DNA from: Palsa-506 sp963709075 | GTDB taxonomy: Bacteria; Actinomycetota; Actinomycetes; Streptosporangiales; Streptosporangiaceae | DNA length: 64,000 bases | Reading direction: 5' to 3' | Assembly: GCA_963709075.1 (NCBI GenBank) | Contig: CAVPUY010000016.1 | Location: forward strand, 62,001-126,000 | Shown: positions 44,533-54,920 of the stretch, one piece after another | Layout of the letters: every line of letters begins with the position of its first letter | How positions within the stretch are numbered: the first letter of the stretch is position 1 | Program-made: the position numbers and the translations under genes | Notes under the pieces: model-generated | Databases searched by the model: none | What the model was told of the DNA's origin: nothing | What the model saw: the letters and a program-made list of their open reading frames with translations, nothing else

Positions 44533-46839
44533 GTGAAACCGACCGCGGCCAGGCTGCTCCTGCTCGGCGCGGCCGTGCTCGCCGCGATCGGCGTCAGCGC
44601 ACCAGCCCTGGCCGCCGGTCCAGCCCGGTCCGCAGCAGGAGATTCAGCAGTAACGGATCCTCTGGTGCTGATCGGCATCCCCGGCTTGCGCTGGACCGAC
44701 ATCACTCCGCGCAGCGCCCCCGTGCTCTGGCGGCTGGCCAGCAGCGGGTCGGTCGGGTCGCTGGTCACCTCCGCCGTGCGGACGCAGACCTGCCCGGCGG
44801 ACGGCTGGCTGACCCTGAACTCCGGCGCCCGCGCCGCCGGCCTGCCCGCATCGCCGGCCGGGCCATGTCCGGTCCTGCCGCGCGTCATCCCGGCCGTCCG
44901 CCCCGCCGCGGCTGCCGCGGGGCCGGCCCGGATCCCGGCGATGCCGCGGATCGTCAGCCTGAACCAGTCCTTCCACTACGGGCCGGACTGGGGCCTGCTC
45001 GCCCGCGCGGCCGGCCCAGGGCATTGCGCCGCCGCGATCGGGCCCGGCGCCGCCCTCGCCCTGGCCGGCCCGGGCGGCCGCGTCGCCTCCTACCTGCCGT
45101 CCGCTCGCGCGGCCGGCCGTTCTGAGCTGGACCGCTGCCCGCTCACCGTCATCGACCTCGGCGCGCTGCCGTCCGGCGCGGGCCCCGGCGGCGCAGCCGC
45201 CCGGGCTCGCGCGCTCCGGGCCGCCGACGCCGAGACCGGGCGGATCACCGCTCATCTCCGGCCACGGACGATCCTCACCGTAGCGGGACTGGCTGACAAT
45301 TCCGCTCCGCACCTGCACGCGATCATCGTGACCGGCCCCGGCTACCACGCGGGCCTGCTGGCCGCGGCCTCGACCAGGCAGCCGGGGATGACCCTGATCA
45401 CCGACCTGACCCCGACCGTCCTCGGCTGGCGTGGCAGGCCGGTGCCGGGCGCCGCCGTCGGCTCGCCGATCACCCGGGCCTCCCGCGGCCGCCTGGCCGC
45501 GGCGATCCGCGGCCTTGTCGGGCAGGACACCGCTGCCCAGGTCTACCGGTCCACCATCCTGATTTTCTTCCTCGTCTACGGCTTCGGCGAGGGAATCCTG
45601 TTCGGCATGATCAGGCTTGTCCTGCGCGGCAGCAGTGCCGAGCGCCGCCGCCGTCGCCGGGCCGCCTACCGGGTCGCGGGCATCTTCGCCGCGGCCATCC
45701 CGGCAGGCACGTTCCTGGCCAGCCTGGTTCCCTGGTGGCTGCTCCCGCACCCGGCGCTGCTGCTGTACTCGATGACCCTCGGCTGGGCGGTGCTGATCGC
45801 CGCCGTCGCGCTGGCCGGGCCGTGGCGCCGGGATCCGTTCGGGCCGCCAGGCGCGGTCGCCGCCGTCACCGTCGCGGTGATCGGGCTGGACGTGATGACG
45901 GGGTCACGGCTGCAGCTTGGCACCCCGTTCGGGTTGTCCGCGCTGGAAGCGGGCCGGTTCTACGGCGTCGGCAACAATGCACTCGGCGTCTACGGCGCAT
46001 CCGGCATCATGCTCGCCGCCTGGGCTGCCGTCGCCGCCGGCCGCGCCGAGCCAGCCGACCGCGGCCGGCGCCGCGGTGTCGCCGCCGCCTCGGCCGTCGC
46101 CGCGACCACCGTGGTCGCCTCCGGGTGGCCTGGCTTCGGCGCGAAGGTGGGCGGCACGATCGCGATGGTGCCCGGGTTCCTGCTGCTGATCGCCGCCGTG
46201 GCCGGCATCCGGGTCACCTTCCGGCGCGGTGCCGCGATCGTGGTCAGCGGACTGGTGCTGGTGACGGGCTTCGCCCTGCTCAACTACTTCGTACCGGCCA
46301 CCGGGCCGTCCGACATCGGCGCGTTCGTCGGGCACGTGCTGCATGGCGGTTCAGGCGGCATCCTGCAACGCAAGGTCAGCGCCAATGTCGGCTCGCTGAC
46401 GACCACGATCTACAGCCCGATCGTCCCGGCAGTCGTCATCGTGGCCGCGCTGATTATCGCCTGGCCTGGCAAGTTCCGGCTGCGGACGCTGGCCGCCGCC
46501 ATCCAGACGGTCCCGCTGCTGCGGCCGGTGCTGACGGCCATGTGGCTCGTCGCCGTGCTCGGCTGGGTAGCGGATGATTCCGGCGTGACCGTCGCCGCCT
46601 CGGCGATACCCCTTGCGCTCATGCTCGCCATCGCCCTGGTATCCGCCGTCCCGGCCCGGACCGCCCGCGACCCGGCTGCCGGAACCGGCCGCGACCCGGC
46701 TGCCGGACCGGGTCCGGCTGCCCGCCCGGGTCCCGGCGCGGCCGCCGGTTCCCCGGCCGGCCCAGGTAGCGGCACCGACGCCGGCGCCAGTCACTCGCCG
46801 GCTGCCGCCCCGGCGGCCCGCCAGCCGCCGCCGGATTGA
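44533..46839 (+). CDS. Large polytopic membrane protein with N-terminal extracytoplasmic phosphatase-like domain
   Basis: 768 aa from a GTG. A signal peptide (to about residue 27) precedes an extracytoplasmic alkaline-phosphatase-like domain: DPLVLIGIPGLRWTDITPR, TQTCPADGWLTLNSGARA, and ILTVAGLADNSAPHLHAIIV. From about residue 335 there are roughly eleven membrane helices with RFYGVGNNALGVYGASGIML and GAKVGGTIAMVPGFLLLI. A Pro/Ala-rich tail ends it. Proteins of this shape are widespread in actinobacteria without an assigned function. It lies beside LCP and acyltransferase genes, so an envelope role is a reasonable inference. Confidence 0.7.
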   Translation: MKPTAARLLLLGAAVLAAIGVSAPALAAGPARSAAGDSAVTDPLVLIGIPGLRWTDITPRSAPVLWRLASSGSVGSLVTSAVRTQTCPADGWLTLNSGARAAGLPASPAGPCPVLPRVIPAVRPAAAAAGPARIPAMPRIVSLNQSFHYGPDWGLLARAAGPGHCAAAIGPGAALALAGPGGRVASYLPSARAAGRSELDRCPLTVIDLGALPSGAGPGGAAARARALRAADAETGRITAHLRPRTILTVAGLADNSAPHLHAIIVTGPGYHAGLLAAASTRQPGMTLITDLTPTVLGWRGRPVPGAAVGSPITRASRGRLAAAIRGLVGQDTAAQVYRSTILIFFLVYGFGEGILFGMIRLVLRGSSAERRRRRRAAYRVAGIFAAAIPAGTFLASLVPWWLLPHPALLLYSMTLGWAVLIAAVALAGPWRRDPFGPPGAVAAVTVAVIGLDVMTGSRLQLGTPFGLSALEAGRFYGVGNNALGVYGASGIMLAAWAAVAAGRAEPADRGRRRGVAAASAVAATTVVASGWPGFGAKVGGTIAMVPGFLLLIAAVAGIRVTFRRGAAIVVSGLVLVTGFALLNYFVPATGPSDIGAFVGHVLHGGSGGILQRKVSANVGSLTTTIYSPIVPAVVIVAALIIAWPGKFRLRTLAAAIQTVPLLRPVLTAMWLVAVLGWVADDSGVTVAASAIPLALMLAIALVSAVPARTARDPAAGTGRDPAAGPGPAARPGPGAAAGSPAGPGSGTDAGASHSPAAAPAARQPPPD

Positions 46840-46926
46840 CCACGGCGCTGCGTTAATGACGCTTGTCCTGATCTGGGAACGCGCAGGCTACTCTGTGACC
46901 TGCCGGTGCAGCCCACGGGAGGTCCA

Positions 46927-47625
46927 GTGCAGTACCAGGTGTCGAGGGTCCTCGCGGGCCCGTTCCTGCACCTGCTCTGGCGCCCGGAGATCACCGGGGC
47001 CGAGCACATCCCGGCGTCCGGCGGCGCGATCCTGGCCTCGAATCACCTGTCGATCGTCGACTCCGTCTTCCTCCCGCTGATGCTGCCCCGGCCGGTCACG
47101 TTCGCCGCGAAGTCCGAGTACTTCACTGGCACCCGGCTGGTCGACCGGCTCACCAGCGCTTACCTGCGGGCCACCAAGCAGCTTTCTGTCGACCGGGCGG
47201 GTGCCAGGGCCGCGCAGGACATGCTGGAGTCCGCGCTTGGCCTGCTGCGCGGCGGCGCGCTGTTCGGCATCTACCCGGAGGGCACCAGGTCGCCGGATGG
47301 TCGGCTGTACCGCGGCCGGACCGGCATCGGATGGCTGGCGCTTACCTCTGGCCTGCCGGTGATCCCGGTGGCCATGATCGGGACCGACCGGGTGCTGCCG
47401 CCCGGCAGCACGGTGCCGCGGCTCAGCCGGATCAGCGTCCGCGTGGGGGAGCCGCTGACCTTCGAGGAACTGCGCGCGCAGGGCACTGGGGCGCGCCAGC
47501 GGCGGGCGGTCACGGACGAGGTAATGCGGTCAATCCGGGCGCTTTCCGGCCAGGAGTACGTCGCCGTGTACGCGTCCGTCCGCAAGGAGGAACTCGCCGC
47601 GGCGGACGGTCATAAGAAGCATTAG
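46927..47625 (+). CDS. Lysophospholipid acyltransferase (PlsC-like)
   Basis: 232 aa from a GTG at 46927 with GGGAGG five bases upstream. The HX4D motif is NHLSIVD in GAILASNHLSIVDSVFLPLM. The PlsC EGTR motif is in FGIYPEGTRSPDGRLYRGRT, and VIPVAMIGTDRVLPPGS is block IV. Such enzymes add a fatty acyl chain to 1-acyl-glycerol-3-phosphate on the inner membrane face. Length and order are normal. Confidence 0.85.
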   Translation: MQYQVSRVLAGPFLHLLWRPEITGAEHIPASGGAILASNHLSIVDSVFLPLMLPRPVTFAAKSEYFTGTRLVDRLTSAYLRATKQLSVDRAGARAAQDMLESALGLLRGGALFGIYPEGTRSPDGRLYRGRTGIGWLALTSGLPVIPVAMIGTDRVLPPGSTVPRLSRISVRVGEPLTFEELRAQGTGARQRRAVTDEVMRSIRALSGQEYVAVYASVRKEELAAADGHKKH

Positions 47626-47718
47626 CCGAAACGGGCCGAGCGGCGCCAGCCATTTCCCGAGCGGCTCGCGGTCTTCGGCCGCGCGAACCGGGCGGCTCCC
47701 GGCTAGCGACCAGGATTG

Positions 47719-49734
47719 CTAGTCCTCGTCGTCAGCGCCGATGGCCGGGAAGGTCTCGGTGGTCTCGGCCTGGTTCCAGATGCTCATCGGGTCGTCGGCC
47801 GGGTCCGCGGCCGCGGCGCTGCCGCCCGCGGCAGTATCCGGGGCCGGCCCGGCGTCCGCCGCGCCCGGCCGCCGCGCCGGGCTTGGTGGTGCCGCCCGGC
47901 CGCTGATCGCGGCCGCGTCCCACAGCGAGCCCGCTGACGGCATCGGCGGTTGCGGCGGGGCCCAGGATGGGTTGCTGGCCGGCGGCGCCGGGACGGCCGC
48001 CCATGGCAGCTCGCTGTCCGGCTTGGCCGCCGGCTCCCATGGCGGGGAGCCGGAAACCTTGGCGCGGCCGCTCATGACGCGCGCCCGCGGGGCACGCGGC
48101 GCCTGATCCCCTTGGCCGGTGTCGGGGCGCCCGGCTGCGGCCGGCAGCCGCGCGGGCGGCGCCGTGCCGCCTGCCTCCGGATGCCCGCCCGACCCGGCGA
48201 GCCCGCCCGGCCAGGCCAGCCCGCCTGACCCGGCCATGCCACCGGAGCTCGCGCCGCTGAAGGAACTGGGCGCGACGTAGCTGCCGGCCCCGGCGAACGA
48301 GCCGCGCGCCGGCCAGCCTTTCCGCGGCCGCCTGGCCGGCCGGGCCGACCGCGCCTGAGCGTCCCCCGCCGAGCGCCGGCGACGGCAGGAATTCCATCTG
48401 CTCCGGTGGGCCGGCCCCCGGCGTTCGCTAGCTGCTCGTCAAGATCGTCGTACCCGCCGCCGGCGGCCGGCGCGGCGTCCCGGTCCCGCCGTCGCCGGAC
48501 GATCGCCAGCACCACGGCGGGTATCAGCAGGACAATCAGCAGGCCGGCCGAGAGGACTGCGTCCCGCTGCAGCTCGGTCCGCAGGCTCTGCCTGCTGCCA
48601 CGCACGGCCGGGGTTACCGGAGCCACCCGGGCCAGCGAGCCGGTGTACGCGCGCTGGCCGTCCGGCTCGGCCATGGCGGTGGCGGCCCGCAGCGCGCGTT
48701 CCGCGTCCACGGTGCCGTAGCCCGACCCGATCTGCCGGCCGTCCGGCCGCCGGAATCTGGTGCTGCTGACCAGCGACTTCGTGACCTGTGCCGGGGTGAG
48801 CGCGGGGAATGCGGACCTGATCAGCGCGACGATGCCGGCCACCACGGCGCTGGCCGCGGCTGTGCTGCTGACCGTCGTGTAGCCGGACGGCGTCTCCGCG
48901 GTGACCCCGTCGCCGGCCGCGGTCATCGTCACGTAGGACTGGTGGCTGGAGAACGGGGCCTTGGTGAAGCTCTTGTCGAACGCGCCGACGGAGATGACGC
49001 CGGGGTAGGCGGCCGGGTAGTTAACGATGCCGGCCCCGGTTCCGTCGTCACCAGCGGGCGCCACGAGCACGACGCCCTTGCTGCGCGCGTACGCCACCGC
49101 TGACTGCTCAGCGGGACTGCTGGCCGCCAGGCCAGGCACGCCGGCCGTGCCGGTCGCGCTGGCGGCTCCCGGATCCAGCGGCAGGTCGATTACCGTGGCG
49201 CCGTTGTTGGTCGCGTACCGGATCCCCTCGGCGATCGCGTCCGGCAGCCCGCCCGCGATGGCCGCGTTGGCCAGCATCGGGTCCCCGCTGTCCAGCACGA
49301 CCCGGACGGAAAGGATCTTGGCGGCCGGGGCGACCCCGATGATGCCCTCGTTCTGCCCGCGGCCGTGCCCGTGCCCGGCGATGATGCTGGCGAACTCGGT
49401 GCCGTGGATGCCGAAGAACGGGCCGTTGGCGGCCCGGCCGGAATGGCTCAGGTCGGGGCCGGAGAGCACCGATCCGGTGAGATCGGGCGCTGCCGCGTCG
49501 ACGCCGGTGTCAAGCACGGCGACGGTTACCCCGGATCCCTGGCTGACCTGCTGGGCCGCGGTGATGTGCAGCTCGGGCAGCCACCACTCCGACTGGCGCG
49601 CCTGGTCGGCGAGGGCGGGGGCGCTGGTCAGCGCGACCCATGCCGACGACGATAGCCACGGTGACCGGGGCCATCGAAGGGCGGGGGAACCTCAGTGGCA
49701 CGCCTGCGTTGCCTTCCATGCGGGTAACCCGCAT
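47719..49734 (-). CDS. Mycosin-like S8 subtilase, catalytic Ser absent, frameshifted
   Basis: About 670 aa. A signal region begins at 49734. After a frame change near 49650: QSEWWLPELHITAAQQVSQG, then AVLDTGVDAAAPDLTGSV (Asp), FFGIHGTEFASIIAGHGHG (His) and PAQVTKSLVSSTRFRRPDG. In subtilases the Ser box is G-T-S-x-A; here the aligned residues are S-T-A-A-A-S (VSSTAAASAVVAGIVALIRS). The oxyanion Asn is also changed (VAPAGDDGTGAG). A membrane helix (VLSAGLLIVLLIPAVVLAIV) and a 150-aa Gly/Pro/Ala tail follow, ending FPAIGADDED. Two more frame changes lie in this tail (near 48410 and 48300). Mycosins belong to type VII secretion, but no ESX gene is near. Confidence 0.7.
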
Positions 49735-49783
49735 TGTGCCATGTTTGCCTGGATGCGGCGCTGAATGCGCCGAGCCCGGGCGG

Positions 49784-50638
49784 TCAGGCCGGCCGGGCCA
49801 CCGACAGCCGGACATGCGCCCCCGGCGGCAGCCCGAGTTGCTCCGCGGCGTCGCCCGCGTTGACGGCCAGCGAGATCAGCCCGGCGCTGTCGGTGTAGGC
49901 GACGATCTCGCCCGGCGCCACCGCGGCGAACGTCTCCAGGTACGGCACGGTCAGCTGCCGCCGCCCGCAGCGGACGACCACCGGCGTGCCGAATCCCATC
50001 CCGAGCCGGTCGGCATCCGACGCCGCGATCGACAGCTGGACGTTGCCGAACCGGTCCACCGACATCACCTCGCCCTCGGCCTCTCCGTCATGCACCCGGC
50101 TGGTCGGCGCGGGCAGCGTGACCAGGTCGGCGATATCGAGCTCTGACCCAGCGCCGGCCAGGTCATGCCCGCTGGCCAGGCGGGCGGCTACCGGCGTGAA
50201 GATGTCACGGCCGTGGAAGGTGGGCGAGACCGGGTGCAGCCACCACTCGCCGTTGGTGAGCTGGCGGGCGCGCTGCGCACCGCCCAGTGCCGCGACGGCC
50301 CAGGACAGCAGGCCGTTGTCCGGCCCGACCAGGATCGCGTCGCCTGCCTGCACGGCGACGCCGCGGCGCGCGGTGCCGACCCCGGGGTCTACCACGGCGA
50401 CGTGCACGGCGGGCGGCAGGTAGGGAATGGTCTGGGCAAGCACGGCAGCGCCGCGGCGGACGTCACCGGGCGGAACCAGGTGCGTCACGTCGATCAGCCG
50501 GATGCTCGGCGAGATCCGGGCAGCGACGCCGTGGCAGGCCGCGACGAATCCGTCCTCGACGCCGTAGTCGGTCAGGAAGGTAATGCAGTCATAGTTGGCC
50601 ACGAAGGGTGAGCGTACGTCGCCGGAGGCGCCGCGCAT
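49784..50638 (-). CDS. SAM hydroxide adenosyltransferase (DUF62 family)
   Basis: 284 aa. DUF62 landmarks: CITFLTDYGVEDGFVAACHG, DVTHLVPPGDVRRGAAVLAQ, VAVVDPGVGTARRGVAVQAG, LVGPDNGLLSWAVAALGG and PTFHGRDIFTPVAARLASG. The family hydrolyses S-adenosylmethionine to adenosine and methionine; the chlorinase/fluorinase relatives use a halide, but hydroxide transfer is the usual reaction. Divergent from the DUF3263 gene with 46 bp between starts. Confidence 0.85.
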   Translation of the reverse strand: MRGASGDVRSPFVANYDCITFLTDYGVEDGFVAACHGVAARISPSIRLIDVTHLVPPGDVRRGAAVLAQTIPYLPPAVHVAVVDPGVGTARRGVAVQAGDAILVGPDNGLLSWAVAALGGAQRARQLTNGEWWLHPVSPTFHGRDIFTPVAARLASGHDLAGAGSELDIADLVTLPAPTSRVHDGEAEGEVMSVDRFGNVQLSIAASDADRLGMGFGTPVVVRCGRRQLTVPYLETFAAVAPGEIVAYTDSAGLISLAVNAGDAAEQLGLPPGAHVRLSVARPA

Positions 50639-50684
50639 AGGGCCTGCCTACGATGGTTTGGCAAACGGAAGGGCTAGGAGGCCT

Positions 50685-50936
50685 ATGGCTGCGCTGTCTG
50701 ATCTTGATATGCGCATACTTGCCTTCGAGCGCAGCTGGTGGCGGCAGCCCGGAGCAAAGGAGCGCGAGATCCTGGAGGCACTCGGCATGCCGGTGACCAG
50801 GTACTACCAGCTGCTGAACGACCTGATCGACCGGCCGGAGGCGCTCGCGTTCGATCCGGCGCTGGTCACGCGGCTGCGACGGCAGCGCAGCAGGCGCCAC
50901 CGGATCCGCTCGCCGCGCCCGGACGGTGACCGTTGA
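50685..50936 (+). CDS. DUF3263 protein
   Basis: 83 aa from the ATG at 50685, with AGGAGG eight bases upstream. The sequence ALSDLDMRILAFERSWWRQP, EREILEALGMPVTRYYQLLN and LVTRLRRQRSRRHRIRSPRP is the DUF3263 pattern: a small helix-turn-helix-like domain with a basic tail. Its stop overlaps the start of the trehalose-phosphatase gene by three bases, so co-translation is likely. The function of the family is unknown. Confidence 0.9.
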   Translation: MAALSDLDMRILAFERSWWRQPGAKEREILEALGMPVTRYYQLLNDLIDRPEALAFDPALVTRLRRQRSRRHRIRSPRPDGDR

Positions 50937-51792
50937 CCGCCCCGGGCGGCCCGCCTGGGCTGCCGGTGCCGCGCACCGGAGCCGGCCGGGCCGGCCTCGC
51001 CGCCATGCTGCGCTCGCCCGGCCGCGCGCTGATCGCGCTTGATTTCGACGGCACGATCTCCCCGATCGTCGCCGACCCGGCCGCTGCTCGCGCGCACCCG
51101 GACGCGGTCAGCGCGCTGCGCCGGCTGGCTCCGCTGACCGGGACGCTGGCCGTCATCACCGGGCGCCGGCCCTCGCGGCGGTCGAATACGGCGGCTTTGA
51201 CCAGGTACCGGGCCTGATCGTGCTCGGCCATTACGGCCGGGAGCGCTGGGAGTCCGGCACGCTGACCGCGCCGGCCGCCTCGCCCGGCGTGGCCGCCGCC
51301 CGCCGCGAGCTGCCCGGCGTGCTGGCGGCGGCCGCCGCGCCGGACGGCACGGCAACGGAGGACAAGGGGGACGCGGTGGCCGTGCACACCCGCAACGCCG
51401 CCCGCCCGGCCGACGCGCTCGAGCGGCTCCGTGATCCGCTGGCCGGCCTCGCCGAGCGGCACGGCCTGGTGGTGGAACCAGGCCGGTTCGTCATCGAGCT
51501 CCGCCCGCCAGGCGCCGACAAGGGGGCAGCCCTGGAGGACCTCGCGGCGGAGCGGGAACCCCGCGCCGTCATGTTCTGCGGTGACGACCTGGGCGACGTG
51601 CCCGCCTTCCGGGCCGTCGGCTCGCTGCGTGCCGCCGGGATACCCGGTCTGGCCGTGTGCAGCGGCTCCGCCGAGGTCACCGCGCTGGCCGCGGATGCGG
51701 ACCTGATGGTAGACGGCCCCGATGGCATCGTCGCGCTGCTCAGCTCGCTCGCCGCCGCCTTCGCCCCGGCGGCGCCGCCGGGCGCCGGCTAG
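50933..51792 (+). CDS. otsB: Trehalose-6-phosphate phosphatase, frameshifted
   Basis: About 285 aa. The HAD nucleophile motif is ALIALDFDGTISPIV, the first part of the phosphatase. Near 51172 the frame changes, and the sequence continues AVEYGGFDQVPGLIVLGHYG, ELRPPGADKGAALEDLAAE (catalytic Lys) and VMFCGDDLGDVPAFRAVGSL (metal-binding Asp pair). It removes phosphate from trehalose-6-phosphate. The likely start is a TTG overlapping DUF3263. The stop overlaps the otsA stop by three bases in convergent orientation, so both trehalose genes end at the same point. Confidence 0.8.
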
Positions 51793-53257
51793 GGATCCAG
51801 GGCGGCGAGCTGCCGGGCGAACCACTGCTGCGGCGGCATGGCGGCGCTCGCTTTCGCCAGCGCGGCACTACGGCGGACTCCGTTCCTGATCCGGCATGGT
51901 GAGCGCCTCGTGCAGGGCATTCGCGGTCGCTGTGACGTCGAACGGGTTGACAAGCAGCGCGTCGGCGCCGAGCTCGTCCGCTGCGCCAGCCTCCGTGGAT
52001 AGCACAAGCGCGCAGCCGTGATCGGACAGGATCGGGCCTTCCTTGGCGACCAGGTTCATGCCGTCCCTGATCGGGTTGACCAGCAGCACGTCGGCGAGCC
52101 GGTAGGCGGCCAGCGACCTGGCGTAGTCATCGAGAACCTCGAGCATCAGCGGCTGCCAGTCCCCGGTGGCGAACTCCGCGTTGATCTCCCCGGCGAGCCG
52201 CTGCACGCTCTCGGTGTAAGCGCGGTACTCGGGCAGCTTCGGTCCGGGACGGGTAAGCGAGCGCGACGTGCGTCACCCGCCCGCGCCACTCCGGATGGGT
52301 GATGAGCAGCTCCCGGTAGGCGGCCAGGCCACGGGCGATGTTCTTGGAGAGCTCGGTCCTGTCCACCCGGACGATGAGCCTGGTGCCCTCGGTCGCCTCG
52401 GCCAGGCTGGCGATCCGGTTCTGCACGTCGGGCTCCGCCGCCCGGTCGGTCAGCTCCTCGGCGTCCACGCCGAGCGGGTGCACGCCGACGCCGGTCACGT
52501 GACCGTTGTAGCTGACTTGCTGGGCGGCCCGGTCCACGGTCGCGCCGAGTATCTCGGCGCAGCAGTCCAGGAACGCGTCCGCCCAGCGCTGGCTGAGGAA
52601 CCCGGCGTGGTCGGCGCCCAGCATCCCCTCCAGGATCTCCCGCCCCACCTGGTCAGGCAGTATCCGGTAGTACTCGGGCGGCGCCCAGGGGGTATGCGAG
52701 AAATGCGCGATCCGCACGTCGGGGCGCAGGTCAGCAAGCATCCGCGGGACAAGCGCGAGGTGATAGTCCTGCACCACGGCGCGGACCGGGGCCGCCTCGC
52801 CGGCCGGGCCGGCGTCGGCTGCGAGCGCCTCGGCGAACGCGGCGTTGTACGCCCGGTAGGAATCCCATTTCGGCCGGAAGCCGGCCCCGAAAAACGGCTG
52901 GTTCGGCGTGTCGTAGAGCAGATGGTGGATGAACCAGAGGGTGGAGTTGGCCACCGCGTTGTAGGCCGCGCCGAAAACGTCCGGCGGGATATCGAGAATG
53001 CGCACTATGCCGGAATCGTCCGGCGTTCCGTCCAGATCGAGCCGCCCGCCCGCCGCGTCGCTCGCCGCCCGGTCGGCATCGTTCAGCGCGGCGCAGACCC
53101 AGAGCACGTCAGTGTCGCCGGCGACCGCGGAGAGCCCGGAGACCAGCCCGCCGCCGCCCCGGCGCGCAGTCAGCGTTCCGTCGTCCTGACGCGTGAACGA
53201 CAGCGGCCCCCGGTTCGAGGCGAGCAGTACCCGCCCGCCTGCTGCTCGTGCGTTCAT
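51789..53257 (-). CDS. otsA: Trehalose-6-phosphate synthase (GT20), frameshifted
   Basis: About 490 aa. The ATG at 53257 begins the GT20 fold: VLLASNRGPLSFTRQDDGTL, GGLVSGLSAVAG, VRAVVQDYHLALVPRMLADL, RIAHFSHTPWAPPEYYRIL, VGVHPLGVDAEEL and RLIVRVDRTELSKNIARGL. Near 52250 the frame changes and EINAEFATGDWQPLML, VLLVNPIRDGMNLVAKEGPI and CALVLSTEAGAADELGADAL follow. Near 51890 another change restores ASAAMPPQQWFARQLAALDP. The enzyme joins UDP- or GDP-glucose to glucose-6-phosphate. Confidence 0.85.
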
Positions 53258-53435
53258 GTGATCGCAGAGTATCGGGCCAGGCCGGGCTGAGCCCGCACGG
53301 CCCGCGGTCAGCGCCCAGATCACCGCCGGTAGCAGGGCTGCGGCCAGGCCAGCCCGCCGCCGCAGGCGGGCCTGCGCGGACGCGGCGCGGCACGTGGCCG
53401 GATCTCGGGTTACAGTGATGCCTACAACTGCATAA

Positions 53436-53626
53436 CGCTCATCCAGAGGGGTGGAGGGAACGGCCCTGCGAAGCCCCGGCAACCATCACGGTGAGCTGTG
53501 CCCGCGCCTTGCGCGCGGCGGGCCCGGGTAACGGGCACGCCGCACGGCGCTCATCCCAGGCGAGGTCATCCCGTGACAGGTGCTAACTCCGGCCCGCGGC
53601 CAATCGGCCGTAGGGAAAGATGAGGA
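53436..53626 (+). promoter_or_regulatory. SAM riboswitch (S-box class) upstream of thrC
   Basis: Conserved S-box elements in order: P1 5' strand CTCATC (53438-53443), CCAGAGGGGTGGAGGGAA, GGCCCTGCGAAGCCCCGGCA, a long variable P3 arm, GGTGCTAACTCC (53579-53590) and P1 3' strand GATGAG (53619-53624). The 3' strand of P1 contains the only Shine-Dalgarno-like sequence (GAGGAG) of the downstream gene. Ligand binding would therefore hide the ribosome site, which suggests translational control. Confidence 0.8.
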
Positions 53627-53640
53627 GAAAGGCCTCGCCC

Positions 53641-54920
53641 GTGAGCACGACAGTAACGAAAACCCCGTCCCGGCTCGGCTATGCCAGCGCCCTCGCCTGC
53701 CGCGAATGCGGCCAGACCTACGAACTCGGCGCGCAGCACGCCTGCTCCGAGTGCTTCGGGCCGCTCGAGGTGGCCTACGACCTGCCACCGCTGACCAGGG
53801 CAGCGATCGAGGCGGGACCGCAGACTATCTGGCGGTACGCCAGCCTGCTCCCGGTGCCGCCCGACGTAGCCGGCAGCCCGAACACCGAGCCCGGCTGCAC
53901 CCGCCTGGTCCGGGCCGACAACCTGGCCCGCGAGCTTGGGATGCGAGCGCTCTGGGTCAAGGACGAGCGCGGCAACCCCACCCACTCCTTCAAGGACCGG
54001 GTGGTCGCGGTCGCGCTTGCCGCCGCGATCGAGATGGGCTTCAAGGTGCTGGCCTGCCCGTCCACCGGCAACCTGGCCAACGCCGTCGCCGCCGCCGCGG
54101 CGCGGGCCGGCATCCGCTCGGTCGTGCTCGTCCCGGCCGACCTGGAGCAGCAGAAGATCCTCGGAACCGCTGTCTACGGCGGCACCCTGGTCACCGTCGA
54201 GGGCAGCTATGACGACGTGAACCGGCTTGCCTCCGAGCTGGCTGACGAGCACGAGGACTGGGCGTTCGTCAACGTGAACGTGCGGCCCTTACTACGCCGA
54301 GGGGTCCAAGACGATCGGCTACGAGATCGCCGAGCAGCTCGGCTGGCGGCTGACCGTCGCAGGTCGTGGTGCCGGTCGCCTCGGGCGCGCAGCTGGTCAA
54401 GATCGACAAGGCGTTCCGCGAGCTGGCAGCGCTCGGCCTGGTCGAGGACACGGGCTGCCGGGTATTCGGCGCCCAGGCGACCGGCTGCGCGCCGGTAGCC
54501 GCCGCTTTCCGGGCCGGCCAGGACGTGGTCCAGCCGGTACGGCCAGCCACGATCGCCAAGTCGCTGGCGATCGGCAATCCCGCCGACGGGCCGTACGTGC
54601 TTGACGTGGTCCGGCGCACCGGCGGCGGCGTCGCCGACGTGACCGATGCCGAGATCGTCGACGCGATCCGGCTGCTGGCCGCGACCGAGGGCATCTTCGG
54701 CGAGACCGCGGTCGGCGTCACGCTCGCCACCACCCGCAAGCTCCTCGCCGCCGGGCAGCTTGACCCGGCGGCGGAAACCGTGATCATCAACTCGGGTGAC
54801 GGGCTCAAGACGCTGGACGCGGTGGCGGCAACGGTGCCAGCGGTGATCCCGATCCGGGCCAGCCTGCAGGCCTTCGCCGCGGGTGAATCGCTCCGATCCG
54901 GAGAGGCAGGCGCGGCATGA
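53641..54920 (+). CDS. thrC: Threonine synthase, frameshifted
   Basis: About 425 aa from the GTG at 53641. Threonine synthase features: the zinc-ribbon-like start ACRECGQTYELGAQHACSEC, PLP lysine in DERGNPTHSFKDRVVAVAL, CPSTGNLANAVAAAAARAGI and VLVPADLEQQKILG. Frame changes near 54289 and 54350 bracket YYAEGSKTIGYEIAEQLGW; downstream VVVPVASGAQLVKIDKAFRE and ETVIINSGDGLKTLDAVAAT finish the protein. It converts O-phosphohomoserine to threonine, and the upstream SAM riboswitch ties it to methionine/SAM level at the shared precursor. As this gene should be essential without threonine, the indels are probably errors. Confidence 0.85.
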
